Notes: generated from the letters alone by a model not told the origin. Numbered from the stretch's first letter, positions 24,437-34,094 are shown. The stretch is DNA of 64,000 bases from a bacterium (GCA_030427205.1 JAUHXC010000001.1:930001-994000); one strand, 5' to 3'. A program made the numbers and translations.

Positions 24437-26689
24437 CTACTGCGGGCGCCCCTTCTCGTAGGTGACCGTGCGCCGCAGGCTGCCGTCGGCGGCCCAGAAG
24501 CGCCACTCGCCCTGCTTCTCGCCGCTCTCGTAGCGCCCTTCGCGGGCCTTCTGGCCGCTGCGGTGGAAAGCGGTCCACTGCCCGCTCTCGACCCCGTCGG
24601 TGTAGGCGCCGATCTCGCGCACCGGCCCTTCGACGCCCGCGGCGCCGCCCGGGTGCAGCCAGCGCCACTCGCCGTCGGGCTCGCCGTCGCTGTAGGCGCC
24701 TTCGGCGGCCACGCTGCCGTCGGCGTGATAGCGGCTCCACACCCCGGCTTCACGCCCGCTGGCGTAGGTGCCCACGAACCGGCGGGCGCCGTCGCGGTAC
24801 CAGCCCTCCCAGCGTCCGTGGGGCTGGTCGTCGCGGTAGGGCCCCTGCACCATCGGCTGGCCGTTGTCGTAGAAGGTCACCCACTCGCCGTTCTGGGCGC
24901 CGCGTTCGAAGGTGCCCTTCTTCTCCAGCGTGCCGTTGGGGTGCCACCAGCCCCACTCGCCGACCCGGATGTCGACGGGCTCGCCGCTGTCGGACGGCTC
25001 GCAGATCTGACAGCCGGCGACGCGCTCTTCGGGGTCGACGGCCCAGTCGCCGTCGCGGTCGTCGCACTGCTGCTTCGCCGGATCGTCGGGCACGCCCATG
25101 TCGTACTCGACGGTGCGCCAGCGCTCGCCGCTGTACCAGTACTCGGTCCACTCGCCGTGCTTGCGCCCCCCGACATAGGGGCCCTCGCCCTTCTTCTCGC
25201 CGTTGTTGAACCACTCGGTCCAGGTGCCCGAGCGCTCGTCGTCTTCGAATGTGCCGCGGGCTTCGGGGAAAGCCTCCCAGTGGTTGACCTGCCACTCGCC
25301 GACCCGCCGCCCGAAGGCGTACTGCCCCTGCCACGCGATGCGGCCGGTGGTGTAGTAGGCGGTCCACTGCCCGTGGCGGTTGTCGGCGAAGTAGCCGCCC
25401 TCGCTCTTGAGCTCGCCGGTGTAGAACCACGAGCGCGCCGGGCCGTTGCGCGCCCCCTGCTCGTAGGTCTCCTCGCGGTCGCGCACGCCGTCCGGGGTGA
25501 ACGTCGTCCACACCCCGGACTTCTGGCCCTCCTCGAAGCGCCCCTGCTCGAGCAGCGTGCCGTCGGCCGCGTAGCGCACCCAGTCGCCGGTGCCGCCGAT
25601 GATGACCGCCCGGCCGATCTCGGCCCCCTTCGGATCACGATAGACGTGGGCCCCGTCGGGCACGCCGGCGACGTACTGCCCCTCGCGCAAGATCTCGCCG
25701 GTGGGGTGGAAGTCGGTCCAGGTGCCGCTCGGCGCGTCCTTCTCGAAGGTCGCCGTCCACTGCTTGCGGGCCTGATCGTCATAGCCGGTCCACTGACCGA
25801 CCCGCGCCTCTTCGACGACGCAGCCTTCGACCAGATCGGCGTAGTCCACCGTCCAGTCGCCGCCTTTCTCGTCGCAGGCGAGCGCGTGCGGGTCCTGGCG
25901 CTGGCCTTCGACGAACTCGACCTTGCGCCACTCGAGGTTGCCTGTGGTGTACTCGGTCCAGACGCCGTGCTCGCGGCCCTTCTCGAACGGGCCCTCCTGC
26001 ACCTTGGGGCCCCGCCGATGGTGGAAGGCCCAGACCCCGTGCCGCTGGCCCTCGACGTAGGGCCCCTTCTCCCGCACCCGCCCGTCGGGGAAGTAGCGGG
26101 TCCAGACGCCGCTGTAGACGTTGTCGGCGTAGCGCCCCTCGGCGGCCTTCTGGCAGTGGGTGTAGTACTCGACCGCCGGCCCCTGCCGCTGGCCGGCGAC
26201 CCAGGTGACCTCGAACGCCAGCTGGCCGCCGGGGTGATAGCCCTTCCAGACCCCTTGCTCTTCGCCCTCGACGTTGTGCCCCAGGAGGCGGGTGCGCCCG
26301 TCGGGGTAGAACTCCTCGTGGCGCCCGTGCAGCGCGCCGTCGACCATCGTCGCCCGGGCCTTGACCCAGGTGGTGCCGCCGCGATCGTCGAAGAAGGTCC
26401 ACTCGCCTTCGGCCCGCCCGCGCACCCGACAGCCGGCGATCTCGTCGGTCTTCAGCCAGCGGCCGCGGGCGGCGCGACAGGTCGCCCGGTCGATGATGCC
26501 CGGCGGGGTGAAGTCGGGCAGCGCCGCCGGGTCGGCCACCGCGCCGCCGTCCGCCGCGCCGCCGTCCGCCGCGCCGTCTACAGCGCCACCATCTACAGCG
26601 CCGCCGTCTGCCGCCTCGGCGACGCCCGCGTCCTGGGCCGCCGCCGGCGCTACCCACACGAGCCCCGCGATGATCCACAGCCGCCTCAC
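24437..26689 (-). CDS. Exported MORN-like repeat protein (YwqK family)
   Basis: 750 aa. A signal peptide (ends PAAAQ, about 19) and an Ala/Asp/Gly-rich linker precede a long series of about 20-25-residue repeats of the MORN_2/YwqK type, with recurring G-x-W, PDG and EG-x-Y/F signatures (for example HGVWTEY, SGVWTTF, HGEWTEY). Cys-containing breaks (near 310 and 560) have calcium-site-like DxDGDW segments. YwqK proteins are often labelled antitoxins, but the fold is a generic beta-hairpin repeat and a scaffold role is as likely. Start GTG 26689 overlaps the upstream stop (GTGA). It is the last gene of the MoxR operon; a length of this size is well above typical YwqK. Confidence 0.85.
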   Translation of the reverse strand: MRRLWIIAGLVWVAPAAAQDAGVAEAADGGAVDGGAVDGAADGGAADGGAVADPAALPDFTPPGIIDRATCRAARGRWLKTDEIAGCRVRGRAEGEWTFFDDRGGTTWVKARATMVDGALHGRHEEFYPDGRTRLLGHNVEGEEQGVWKGYHPGGQLAFEVTWVAGQRQGPAVEYYTHCQKAAEGRYADNVYSGVWTRYFPDGRVREKGPYVEGQRHGVWAFHHRRGPKVQEGPFEKGREHGVWTEYTTGNLEWRKVEFVEGQRQDPHALACDEKGGDWTVDYADLVEGCVVEEARVGQWTGYDDQARKQWTATFEKDAPSGTWTDFHPTGEILREGQYVAGVPDGAHVYRDPKGAEIGRAVIIGGTGDWVRYAADGTLLEQGRFEEGQKSGVWTTFTPDGVRDREETYEQGARNGPARSWFYTGELKSEGGYFADNRHGQWTAYYTTGRIAWQGQYAFGRRVGEWQVNHWEAFPEARGTFEDDERSGTWTEWFNNGEKKGEGPYVGGRKHGEWTEYWYSGERWRTVEYDMGVPDDPAKQQCDDRDGDWAVDPEERVAGCQICEPSDSGEPVDIRVGEWGWWHPNGTLEKKGTFERGAQNGEWVTFYDNGQPMVQGPYRDDQPHGRWEGWYRDGARRFVGTYASGREAGVWSRYHADGSVAAEGAYSDGEPDGEWRWLHPGGAAGVEGPVREIGAYTDGVESGQWTAFHRSGQKAREGRYESGEKQGEWRFWAADGSLRRTVTYEKGRPQ

Positions 26690-28674
26690 CGCTCGCTCTT
26701 CTCCTTGGGCCCCAAGAGCCCGTCTAGCGCGTCGCGGGCGCTCTGGCGCACCGCGCGGCCGTCGAGGCTGTTGATGTCGCTCTGGGTCAACTCGATGCGC
26801 GGGGCGAAGACCTCGTCGTGGAAGCGGTCGATCGCCGCGGCGATCACGTCGCCGGTCGTGCCGTCGGGCGGCTCCGCCTCGGCCTTCTTCGCCGCCGCGT
26901 AGTCCTCGCCGGCCAGCGTCGCGCACAGCCGCTTGGCCGTCTGCAGGCAGACCCGGGCGCCCTGCTCGTCGGTCTCGACGCTCAACTCGAACGGCGCGCG
27001 GGTATCGAAGTCGAGCCGCGGCGACGCCTGCAGCCGCTCGGTGATCGCGTCGCCGTCGGGCCCGCTCACCGGCCCGAGGGTCACCGGCAGGGCCAGGCCC
27101 AGGTGGCGCATGGCGGTCGGCTGGAAGTCGAGCACCGCCGCGTAGTCGCGGCGCGCCCCGTCCAGGTCGCCCGTGCGCCAGCGGCTGTCGGCGATCCAGG
27201 CCCGGATGCGGTTGCGCAGCAGCTTGGGCTCCTGCGGCAGCGCCTTCAGGGCCGCCTCGCCGGCGGCGATGGCCTCGGCGTAGTCGCCTTCGCGCCACGT
27301 CAGCTCGGCCAGATAGCCGTCGAGGAAGGCGCCCGCCGCGTCGGGGTAGTCGGTCTCGAGCGCGCGCACCTCGGCGATGGCCTTGCGCAGCACGCCGCCG
27401 CCGAAGACGGCGAGCATGTCGGCCCCGTACCACGGCATCACGTCGGTGTAATACGGCCGCACGTGCTTGCGCAGGGTCTCGGGCAGCGCCGCCAGCCGGG
27501 TCGCCTCCCGGGCCGCGCGCCAGCGGCTCGCCGCGATCTGCTCGGCTTCGAGGCGGGTGCGGATCGCCGGCCAGACGCTGCGCGCCGAGGCCCGCTCGAG
27601 CAGCTGGTGGTAGCGGGCGGTCAGCACGCTGTAGCCCAGGAGCGCGTTGCTCAGCTCGACGATCTCCGACGCGGCGCTGATCATGCCCGCGCGGTCGGGC
27701 GCCGCGAGGATCTCGCGCACCCGGATCTCGGCCTCGTCGAACTGGCCGAGCGCGAGCAGGAGCTCGACGAAGCGGGCCCGGATGACCATCTCGTTCTGCA
27801 CCCGCAGATGCGGCGGTCGCGGCGCCGCCCGCAGCGCCTTGAGCGCCGACAGGCTCTGCTGAAACTGACCGAACACGAGGTACATCGCGCTGAGCTGCGC
27901 GTGCGGCGAGGTCGGGCAGCTGCCGTCGTTGGCCTTCAGCGCCCGCTGGTCGTAGGTGATCGTCTGCGGGAAGTCGAAGGCCCGCCGCGCCCCCAGCGCC
28001 GTATTGGTCGCCAGGATGCAGGTGTCCTGGCCCATCGACTCCAGCGCCCGCTGGCCCCAGGTGTAGCTCGGCTTGCGGTTGCCGGCCTCTTCTTCGACGG
28101 CCATCAGCCCGTTGTAGGCCCGCTCGCGGATGTCGGGGTCGGGGTCGTGCAGCAGCGCCTCGCCGATCGCGCGCGCCTCTTCGAAGCGCCCCAGCTTGAG
28201 CAGCGGCCAGATGCGGTTGACCGTCTGCTTGGGCGCGTAGTGCGCGTCGAGCAGGTCGAAGGCCGCCAGCTGATCGACGCGGCGGTCCATCTGACCGAGC
28301 ACGAGCGCCTCGCGCAGCAGTATGCGCCGATGCCACGCGCGCGGATCGCCCGCGGCTGGCGGCAGGCCGTGGGTCAGCTCGACCCGGGCGCGGGCCTTGC
28401 GCAGCAGATACAGCGCCCGGGCCAGGTTGCCCTCGGCGTCGGCGTGCACCCGGCCGAGCACGTACGTCGCGATGTACGAGTCGGGGTTCTTGCTCAGCAC
28501 CGCCTCCGCCTGACGCCGGGCCTTGGGCCAGTCGCGGCGCTGCAGGCTGTCGAACGCCGCCTGCTCGTCCACGTCGCCCTCGATGCCTTCGAGGGCTTCG
28601 AACGGGTCCTGCATCTGGGCGCCGACGGGCGAGGCCAGCAGCAGCAGGCAGGCGATGGCGAGCAGTCGGCGCAT
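26686..28674 (-). CDS. Exported tetratricopeptide-like repeat protein
   Basis: 662 aa. A signal peptide (ends SPVGAQ, about 20) is followed by many helical pairs of TPR type (for example WPKARRQAEAVLSKNPDS and YAEAIAAGEAALKALPQ). The C-terminal 130 residues are less repetitive. It is probably periplasmic and a scaffold for its operon partners. ATG 28674 shares a base with the MoxR stop (TGATG), and its own stop overlaps the start of the YwqK-like gene (GTGA). Short Cys content (CLQTAKRLCATL) may form a disulfide. No enzymatic motif seen. Confidence 0.85.
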   Translation of the reverse strand: MRRLLAIACLLLLASPVGAQMQDPFEALEGIEGDVDEQAAFDSLQRRDWPKARRQAEAVLSKNPDSYIATYVLGRVHADAEGNLARALYLLRKARARVELTHGLPPAAGDPRAWHRRILLREALVLGQMDRRVDQLAAFDLLDAHYAPKQTVNRIWPLLKLGRFEEARAIGEALLHDPDPDIRERAYNGLMAVEEEAGNRKPSYTWGQRALESMGQDTCILATNTALGARRAFDFPQTITYDQRALKANDGSCPTSPHAQLSAMYLVFGQFQQSLSALKALRAAPRPPHLRVQNEMVIRARFVELLLALGQFDEAEIRVREILAAPDRAGMISAASEIVELSNALLGYSVLTARYHQLLERASARSVWPAIRTRLEAEQIAASRWRAAREATRLAALPETLRKHVRPYYTDVMPWYGADMLAVFGGGVLRKAIAEVRALETDYPDAAGAFLDGYLAELTWREGDYAEAIAAGEAALKALPQEPKLLRNRIRAWIADSRWRTGDLDGARRDYAAVLDFQPTAMRHLGLALPVTLGPVSGPDGDAITERLQASPRLDFDTRAPFELSVETDEQGARVCLQTAKRLCATLAGEDYAAAKKAEAEPPDGTTGDVIAAAIDRFHDEVFAPRIELTQSDINSLDGRAVRQSARDALDGLLGPKEKSER

Positions 28675-29708
28675 CAGCGGCTGATGGTCGAACGGCTGAG
28701 GGTATCGAGCGGACCGCGGGCGGCGTCGCGCACCACCCGCTCGGGGGCGTCGGCGCCGGGCACCATCGCCAGCCGATGGCGGAAGAGCGGCACGGTGAGG
28801 TGCTCGATGTCCGCCGGCGTCACGAAGTCGCGGCCGTCGAGCATCGCCCTGACCTGCAGCGCGGGGATGGCCTGCACCAGCGAGCGGGTCGAGACCCCCT
28901 GCGCCACCCGCTTGTCGCTGCGCAGGATGCCGGCGATGTCGACCAGGCACTCGTGCACCTTGGGCGAGACGTGCACCTGACGCCGGATGAGGTCGCGGGC
29001 GGCGATGATCTGCCCCCGCGAGACCCGCGCCAGCCCCTCGGGGCCCTGCCGCGGCGAGCCCCAGCTGGCCAGGACCTCCAGCTCGGAGGCGCGGTCGACG
29101 TGCTGCATCCGGATCTTGAACAAGAAGCGGTCGAGCTGCGCCACCGGCAGCGGATAGGTGCCCACCGAGTCGAGCGGGTTCTGGGTCGCGATCACGAAGA
29201 ACAGCGCGTCGAGCCGGTGGCTGACGTTGTCGACGGTGACCTGCTTCTCGGCCATCGCCTCGAGCAGCGCCGCCTGCACCTTGGGGCTGGTGCGGTTGAT
29301 CTCGTCGACGAGCAGCACGTGGCTGAAGACCGGCCCGCGGCGGAAGTGGAAGTCGTTGGTCGTGGTGTCGAAGACCATCACCCCGGTGATGTCGCTGGGC
29401 AGCAGGTCGGGGGTGAACTGCACCCGGCGGAACGGCGCGATGTCGCCGTGCACCGCGTCGGTGATCGACTCGCCGAGCGCCTTGGCCAGGGTCGTCTTGC
29501 CCGAGCCGGGGTAGTCTTCGAGCAGCACGTGGCCGTCGCCGAAGAGCGCGACGAGCACCAGCTCGATGACGTCGTCGCGGCCCATCACGTCGTGGCGGAT
29601 GCGGGCGCGCACCCGCTCGACGATCGCGCGGGCGGCGGCCAGATCGCGCACGGCCTCGACCGGGGTCTTCTCCAGAGCGGGCGGCGGAGCGGGATGTTCG
29701 TCGAACAC
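28674..29708 (-). CDS. MoxR-family AAA+ ATPase
   Basis: 344 aa from GTG 29708. Walker A is GSGKTT (about 68-73), Walker B LLVDEINR, and the family's sensor ATQNPLDSVGTYPLP is intact. MoxR ATPases act as chaperones that often activate partner complexes and sit beside DUF58 and transglutaminase genes, as here. GTG 29708 has GAGGA 3 nt upstream; a TTG at 29732 is the longer alternative. It follows the transglutaminase gene by about 40 bp and overlaps the TPR gene by one base. Confidence 0.95.
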   Translation of the reverse strand: MFDEHPAPPPALEKTPVEAVRDLAAARAIVERVRARIRHDVMGRDDVIELVLVALFGDGHVLLEDYPGSGKTTLAKALGESITDAVHGDIAPFRRVQFTPDLLPSDITGVMVFDTTTNDFHFRRGPVFSHVLLVDEINRTSPKVQAALLEAMAEKQVTVDNVSHRLDALFFVIATQNPLDSVGTYPLPVAQLDRFLFKIRMQHVDRASELEVLASWGSPRQGPEGLARVSRGQIIAARDLIRRQVHVSPKVHECLVDIAGILRSDKRVAQGVSTRSLVQAIPALQVRAMLDGRDFVTPADIEHLTVPLFRHRLAMVPGADAPERVVRDAARGPLDTLSRSTISR

Positions 29709-29747
29709 GGGTCCTCGCGGGTCTCGGGTCAATCGGTCAACAAGCGA

Positions 29748-31901
29748 TCAACGGGTGAACCACCACCCGAACGGATTCAGCGAGCCCAACGCCCGCTTCC
29801 AGCCGGGCATGCGCGCGCGATACTCGCGGCGCACCGCCCGGGACAGATCGTATACCGCCTGCGCGTCGTCGTCGCGCGGTCGGCCGAGCGCCATGCGCAG
29901 ATGCACCCGGGTCAGCGGCGCCAGCGACGGCGCCCACTCGGCCAGCCGCTCGGCGTGGCGCTCGCGGGTCTCGTCGCGCCGACGGCCCAGGCCCAGGTCG
30001 CTGAAGCGGTCCAGCGTCGCGGCGAACTGCAGCCGATGGGCCTCGGGGCGCGCGGCGGCGGCGGCCAGCCGGCCCAGCTTGACGCTGAAGCCGCCCAGGA
30101 TGAGCACGCCGACGAGCCCGACGAGGCTCCAGCCGATGCGGGCCCAGGGGATGGCCCACTTACCGTCGGGGTCGCCGCGCCCGCCGGTGGGGTCGTCCCG
30201 GGCCAGCTCGCCGAGCAGGCTCTCGAGCGACTGGTCGACGAAGCGCGGCGGCGGCTCGTCGCTCTGCTCGGGGTAGATGTCGAACGGCACCCAGCCCACG
30301 CCGGCGATGTGGATCTCGGGCCAGGCGTGGGCCCGGTCGCCGAGGATGAGCACCGCCGAGCCGGCCCCGCGGGTCCAGGCGTCGACCGCGTAGCCCACCG
30401 CGACCCGGGCGGCGATGCCCTGGCTGCGAAACAGGTTGGCCGCCGAGTGGGCGAAGTGCACGCAGTAGCCGCGCATGCTGCCGAAGAGGAACGAGCCGGT
30501 GGGGTCGTCCCCCAGGTGGCGCTCCTTGCGGGTGTAGAAGCCCTCTTTCTCCAGATAGCGCTTGATGGCGTAGGCCACCATCAGCGGGTCGCCGGCGAAG
30601 CGCGGGTCGACGTCGCGGGCCAGCTCGTCCGCCAGCGCCGCGTAGCGCGGGTCGTCGGGGTGGGCCAGGTAGTGCTCGGCTTTCTGTGGCGACCAGTCGT
30701 CGGGGATCGAGCCACGCCCCACGAGCCGGCTGGTGGGCGCCGACAGGGCCAGCGAGACGGCGTCGTAGGCCGCCACGAAGCGCCGCGGGGCCGGGTTGTG
30801 GTGCGGGCGCACCTCGATCGAGGCGGTCAGCGCCAGCGGCTGGGGGTGGTCGACGAGCAGGAACATCGTCGTCGGCACCCGCTTGAAGAAGCTCGGGTCA
30901 TGGCTCGGCGCCGCGTCGAGCGGCCCGTCCACGGGGAACTGGCGGATGACGTCCTGATCGAACTGCCCGCTCTCGTCGATGGACAGCCGGGTGCCGTCGA
31001 AGCGGGACAGCACCTGCTGACGGAAGTAGTACAGCCCGCCCTGGGGCTCGTGCTCCGCGTGGAACAACGCCAGCGCCACCGGCCGCGGCGGGGGCGGGTT
31101 GCCGCCGCCCGACCCGTCGCCAAGGGAGTCGCCCGCGCCGCCGCCGCCGCCCGAGTTCGGGTCGTCGGGCTTGCCGTCGCCGTCCTTGTCTTCGCCGGTG
31201 AGCCCGGCGGTGGGCGAGGTGTCGACGGCGATGCGCTGGTCTTCGAGCAGCCAGTAGACCCCCGCGCCGACGAGCAGCAGCAAGATCAACGTCAGCGCCA
31301 GCTTGAGCGGCCGCTCGCGGCGCAGGGCCAGCATCACCGCCGCCGCCGCCGCGATCACGCCCAGCGCCTGCAAGAGCACCTGCGGGTCGAGCCCCTGGGT
31401 CAGCGCCCAGTCGCTCAGCCAGCGCGGGCGGTTGATCATCAGCTCGCGGTGGCGGGCGAAGAGGTGGGCCACCGCGCCGATGACCCCCGCCGCCTCGAGC
31501 ACCGACCACGCCCGGTTGCGGATGGCCAGGCAGCGCACCGCGAAGACCGCGCCGCCGATCAGGCCGCCGAAGAGCGCCGCGTCGGAGACCACCAGGGTCA
31601 GCCGGCTCGACAAGAAGCCCCACACCCCGGTCGACTCGGCGATCCAGCGGGCCAGCGGCAGCGCGAGCACCGCCAGCGTCAGCCCGAGGCCGGCCCCAAC
31701 CACGGCCCGCAGCCGCCGGGCCATCACCAGCCGGGCGAGCAGCACCGCCAGCGCCGCCGAGGCCGCCGCCGTCACCAGCGCCGCGCCGCCGGCCAGCGGC
31801 CACGCGCCGAGCAGCGCCGCGCTGGCCAGCACCAGCGCCCGCACCAGCGACAGCCCCCAGGGCTCGTCGGTCGGGCGATCGATGTCGCGCGCAGCGGTCA
31901 T
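29748..31901 (-). CDS. Membrane-bound transglutaminase-like protein (TgpA-type)
   Basis: 717 aa. Several N-terminal membrane helices (about 15-250), a Gly/Pro/Asp-rich linker, an extracytoplasmic beta region, a transglutaminase core and a final membrane helix with a cytoplasmic tail (DUF4129-like position). The catalytic triad is recognisable: Cys about 478 in RGYCVHFAHS, His about 525 in DRAHAWPE and Asp about 540 in PFDIYPE. It may act as a periplasmic cysteine protease or peptide-modifying enzyme. ATG 31901 overlaps the DUF58 stop by 4 bp (ATGA). It is a standard partner of MoxR and DUF58. Confidence 0.92.
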   Translation of the reverse strand: MTAARDIDRPTDEPWGLSLVRALVLASAALLGAWPLAGGAALVTAAASAALAVLLARLVMARRLRAVVGAGLGLTLAVLALPLARWIAESTGVWGFLSSRLTLVVSDAALFGGLIGGAVFAVRCLAIRNRAWSVLEAAGVIGAVAHLFARHRELMINRPRWLSDWALTQGLDPQVLLQALGVIAAAAAVMLALRRERPLKLALTLILLLLVGAGVYWLLEDQRIAVDTSPTAGLTGEDKDGDGKPDDPNSGGGGGAGDSLGDGSGGGNPPPPRPVALALFHAEHEPQGGLYYFRQQVLSRFDGTRLSIDESGQFDQDVIRQFPVDGPLDAAPSHDPSFFKRVPTTMFLLVDHPQPLALTASIEVRPHHNPAPRRFVAAYDAVSLALSAPTSRLVGRGSIPDDWSPQKAEHYLAHPDDPRYAALADELARDVDPRFAGDPLMVAYAIKRYLEKEGFYTRKERHLGDDPTGSFLFGSMRGYCVHFAHSAANLFRSQGIAARVAVGYAVDAWTRGAGSAVLILGDRAHAWPEIHIAGVGWVPFDIYPEQSDEPPPRFVDQSLESLLGELARDDPTGGRGDPDGKWAIPWARIGWSLVGLVGVLILGGFSVKLGRLAAAAARPEAHRLQFAATLDRFSDLGLGRRRDETRERHAERLAEWAPSLAPLTRVHLRMALGRPRDDDAQAVYDLSRAVRREYRARMPGWKRALGSLNPFGWWFTR

Positions 31902-33181
31902 ACGTGCCTCAAAGACTCCAACTCGGCCTCGGCCAGCACCCGGCCGGCGCTGCGGTGCACCACCTTCACCGGCGCGTTGAGCCGGCGCAACGCATCGTAG
32001 AGCCCGGGCAGCGCCCGCAGGTCGCGGCCGGCGCCGGGCGGCGGCTCCCGGAGCCAGCGCCAGCGGTCCGCGACCGGGCCCAACACCCCGTCGGCGCTGG
32101 CGATCACCGTCGGCGGGGCGGGCAGCGCTTCGACGAACGCCGCCAGATGGGCCTGCCACGGGCCGGGCTCGCCGGGTACGAACAGGATGCACCGCCCCAG
32201 ACGTTCCCGGGGCACCGCCGCGAGGAAGCCGGCGAGCCCCTCGCCGCCCGCGCTGCGGTGATGGGCCGACGCGATGATCGCCATCAGCGCCGCCTCGGGC
32301 GTCGTCGCCGGGGTCGCGGTGCCGTCGGCCCCGAAGGTGAAGTCGGGGCCCAGCAGCCCCGCCTCGACGAAGGTCCGGGCCACCGACGCCGCCGGCTCGT
32401 CGCCCTCACCGGCCACGAAGTAGGCCACCGTGCTCGGCTGCGGCGCCACCGCGCGCTCGGGCATGCGCACCAGCAGCCGCCGCGAGCGGGCGTAGGCCTT
32501 CCACAAGATCAGCCGCACCGGGTCGCCGGGGCCGTAGCGCCGCATCTCGACCAGATCGCCCTCGACCTCGCCGCTGGGGTGGGCGTGCCCGTCGCCGGCC
32601 GCGTTGCGGATGGCCGCGGTCAGATCGACCGTCGCCCGGGCCGGCTCGACCGTCAGCGTCGCCGGCCACGCCCGCTCGAAGCCCAGCTTCGCCAGGCCGA
32701 AGACATCGCTCACCGCGAAGCGCCGCAGGACCGTGCGCGGGCGGCCGCGCTCGCCGAAGACCACCCGCTCCCGGGCCAGCGCCCCGTCCGGTTCGAGCAG
32801 CACCTCGACCGCGGCCGGCTCGGCCCACTGCACGTCCATGCGGATCAGCGGCCAGAAGCGGAAGCGCGGCACCGCGAAGCCGGTGTCGAGCGGGTGGCCG
32901 ACCTCGTGGTGGGCCTCGACCCGCCCCGGCGCGCGGCGCAGGTGGGTCCACAAGACGAGGCCGGCCAGCGTCACCCCGATCACCGAGACCGCCAGCACCG
33001 CCAGCACCGCCAGCCCGGCGGCGCGGATGACGAAGTCGGACTGTTCGAGGCCCCAATACGACAGGCCGCCCCAGGCCATCAGGCCCGCCAGCAGGCCGGC
33101 GGCCGACAGCGGCACCCGGCCCCAGATCCGGGACCATGCCCGGCGCGCGCGGGCCGGCAGGGATCGGGGGCGTGCGGTCAT
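31898..33181 (-). CDS. DUF58 domain membrane protein
   Basis: 427 aa. Two N-terminal membrane helices (about 22-80) are followed by a beta domain and the DUF58 signature, here VEMRRYGPGDPVRLILWKAYAR (shortened in the literature as RxYxxGDxxRxIxW). The remainder is a vWA-like region. GGGAGGA lies 8 nt before ATG 33181. It is the first gene of the MoxR operon and overlaps the transglutaminase gene by 4 bp. The family is usually tied to envelope integrity or stress, without a known enzymatic role. Confidence 0.88.
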   Translation of the reverse strand: MTARPRSLPARARRAWSRIWGRVPLSAAGLLAGLMAWGGLSYWGLEQSDFVIRAAGLAVLAVLAVSVIGVTLAGLVLWTHLRRAPGRVEAHHEVGHPLDTGFAVPRFRFWPLIRMDVQWAEPAAVEVLLEPDGALARERVVFGERGRPRTVLRRFAVSDVFGLAKLGFERAWPATLTVEPARATVDLTAAIRNAAGDGHAHPSGEVEGDLVEMRRYGPGDPVRLILWKAYARSRRLLVRMPERAVAPQPSTVAYFVAGEGDEPAASVARTFVEAGLLGPDFTFGADGTATPATTPEAALMAIIASAHHRSAGGEGLAGFLAAVPRERLGRCILFVPGEPGPWQAHLAAFVEALPAPPTVIASADGVLGPVADRWRWLREPPPGAGRDLRALPGLYDALRRLNAPVKVVHRSAGRVLAEAELESLRHV

Positions 33182-33608
33182 CGGGTCAGTCCTCCCACCA
33201 TCGGGGCCGCGGCGCAAGTCGCCACCGAGGTGTGACCCCCGACGGGCGATCCGGGTTGCGTCGACCGCTGCGATCCCGTGTGTCATGGCCGGTTGCAGAG
33301 CCTCGAGCCCGGCGCCACGGACGCGGGCCGTCTGTCACGTCCGTCACTCGAAGGGGCTCGATCAGACATGTTCGAGTTGAACCAAACTCTCGCGCGCCCA
33401 AACGAACGTTCGGCGTCGCTTCGTATATTTCCTTCTGGGCCATACCTTCGGCCGGGTTGGCACCGTCACGTTTGTACAAATACCCGGAATACAAAGGGAA
33501 ATAATTACAGTATACGTAATTTAGCTATTGCCCTCGCCAAGGGCTGACCTCCATACTCCAGCCATCGCAGCTCACCGCATCGCCACCAGACGACATGGAG
33601 GGGAAGTC
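33182..33608 (+). other. Divergent gap with an AT-rich core
   Basis: 427 bp between the DUF58 gene and the 33609 gene. A stretch near 33401-33560 is very AT-rich (about 38 % GC at 33481-33540). It contains the palindrome TTTGTACAAA (33471-33480), ATTAC...GTAAT around GTATAC (33504-33520) and GCCCT-CGCCA-AGGGC (33531-33545). Probably a two-way regulatory region. No gene seen. Confidence 0.6.
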
Positions 33609-34064
33609 ATGTCGCACGCACCTGACGTGTACGCCGAAGACGACTCGCCGCCCGAGCGCCTCAACGTCGCCGCCGAGCAGCTCCGGCTGGCGTCCACCGC
33701 CCTCTCGGCGCTGGCTCACCTCGTCGACGAGGACGACGACGTCCTGCGCCCGCACATCGAGCGGCTCGAGAGTCGGGCGACCGAGCTGATGCGCACCGCG
33801 AATCGGCTGGCCCGCGACATGGGCGTCGCGTCCAAGTGGGGGCTCGACATCCTCTTCGCGCCGGCCGCCGCGGCCGCGCCGCTGCGCATCGCGTCGCCGG
33901 ACGAGTCGATCGACCTCGAGCCCATCGAGCTGCTCGAACCCATCGAGCCGCCCGCCGTGCCGCGCCGGGCGGTGCACAAGACGCACCCCCCGTGGACCCC
34001 GCGCGTCGTCCTGCCCACCCCGCCGCTCGAGAGCCTCGCGTCCGCGGACGAGAGCACGTACTGA
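33609..34064 (+). CDS. Hypothetical protein, helical N-terminus and Pro-rich C-terminus
   Basis: 151 aa. GGAGGGGAAG lies just before ATG 33609. Residues about 15-80 form a likely helical hairpin (LRLASTALSALAHLVDED... and ELMRTANRLARDMG); the C-terminal half is Pro/Ile/Glu-rich with short repeats (EPIELLEPIEPP). No signal peptide or membrane helix. It is a single gene convergent with the lipase-like gene. No family recognised. Confidence 0.75.
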   Translation: MSHAPDVYAEDDSPPERLNVAAEQLRLASTALSALAHLVDEDDDVLRPHIERLESRATELMRTANRLARDMGVASKWGLDILFAPAAAAAPLRIASPDESIDLEPIELLEPIEPPAVPRRAVHKTHPPWTPRVVLPTPPLESLASADESTY

Positions 34065-34094
34065 GCGTCAGGGCGTCCTGAGCGTCAGGGCGTC
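34062..34094 (+). repeat. 17-bp tandem duplication carrying both stop codons of a convergent pair
   Basis: TGAGCGTCAGGGCGTC occurs at 34062-34077 and 34079-34094, 17 bp apart. The first copy starts with the stop of the plus-strand gene; the TCA of the second copy is the stop of the minus-strand gene. Confidence 0.9.

Noticed and set aside
24437..26689. Toxin-antitoxin pair based on the YwqK label
   Set aside because: No toxin gene is adjacent, and the gene is the last member of a MoxR operon with a signal peptide.
28776..32000. A 1074-aa plus-strand open frame opposite MoxR and transglutaminase
   Set aside because: The minus-strand proteins have intact catalytic motifs and operon overlaps; the plus frame has none.
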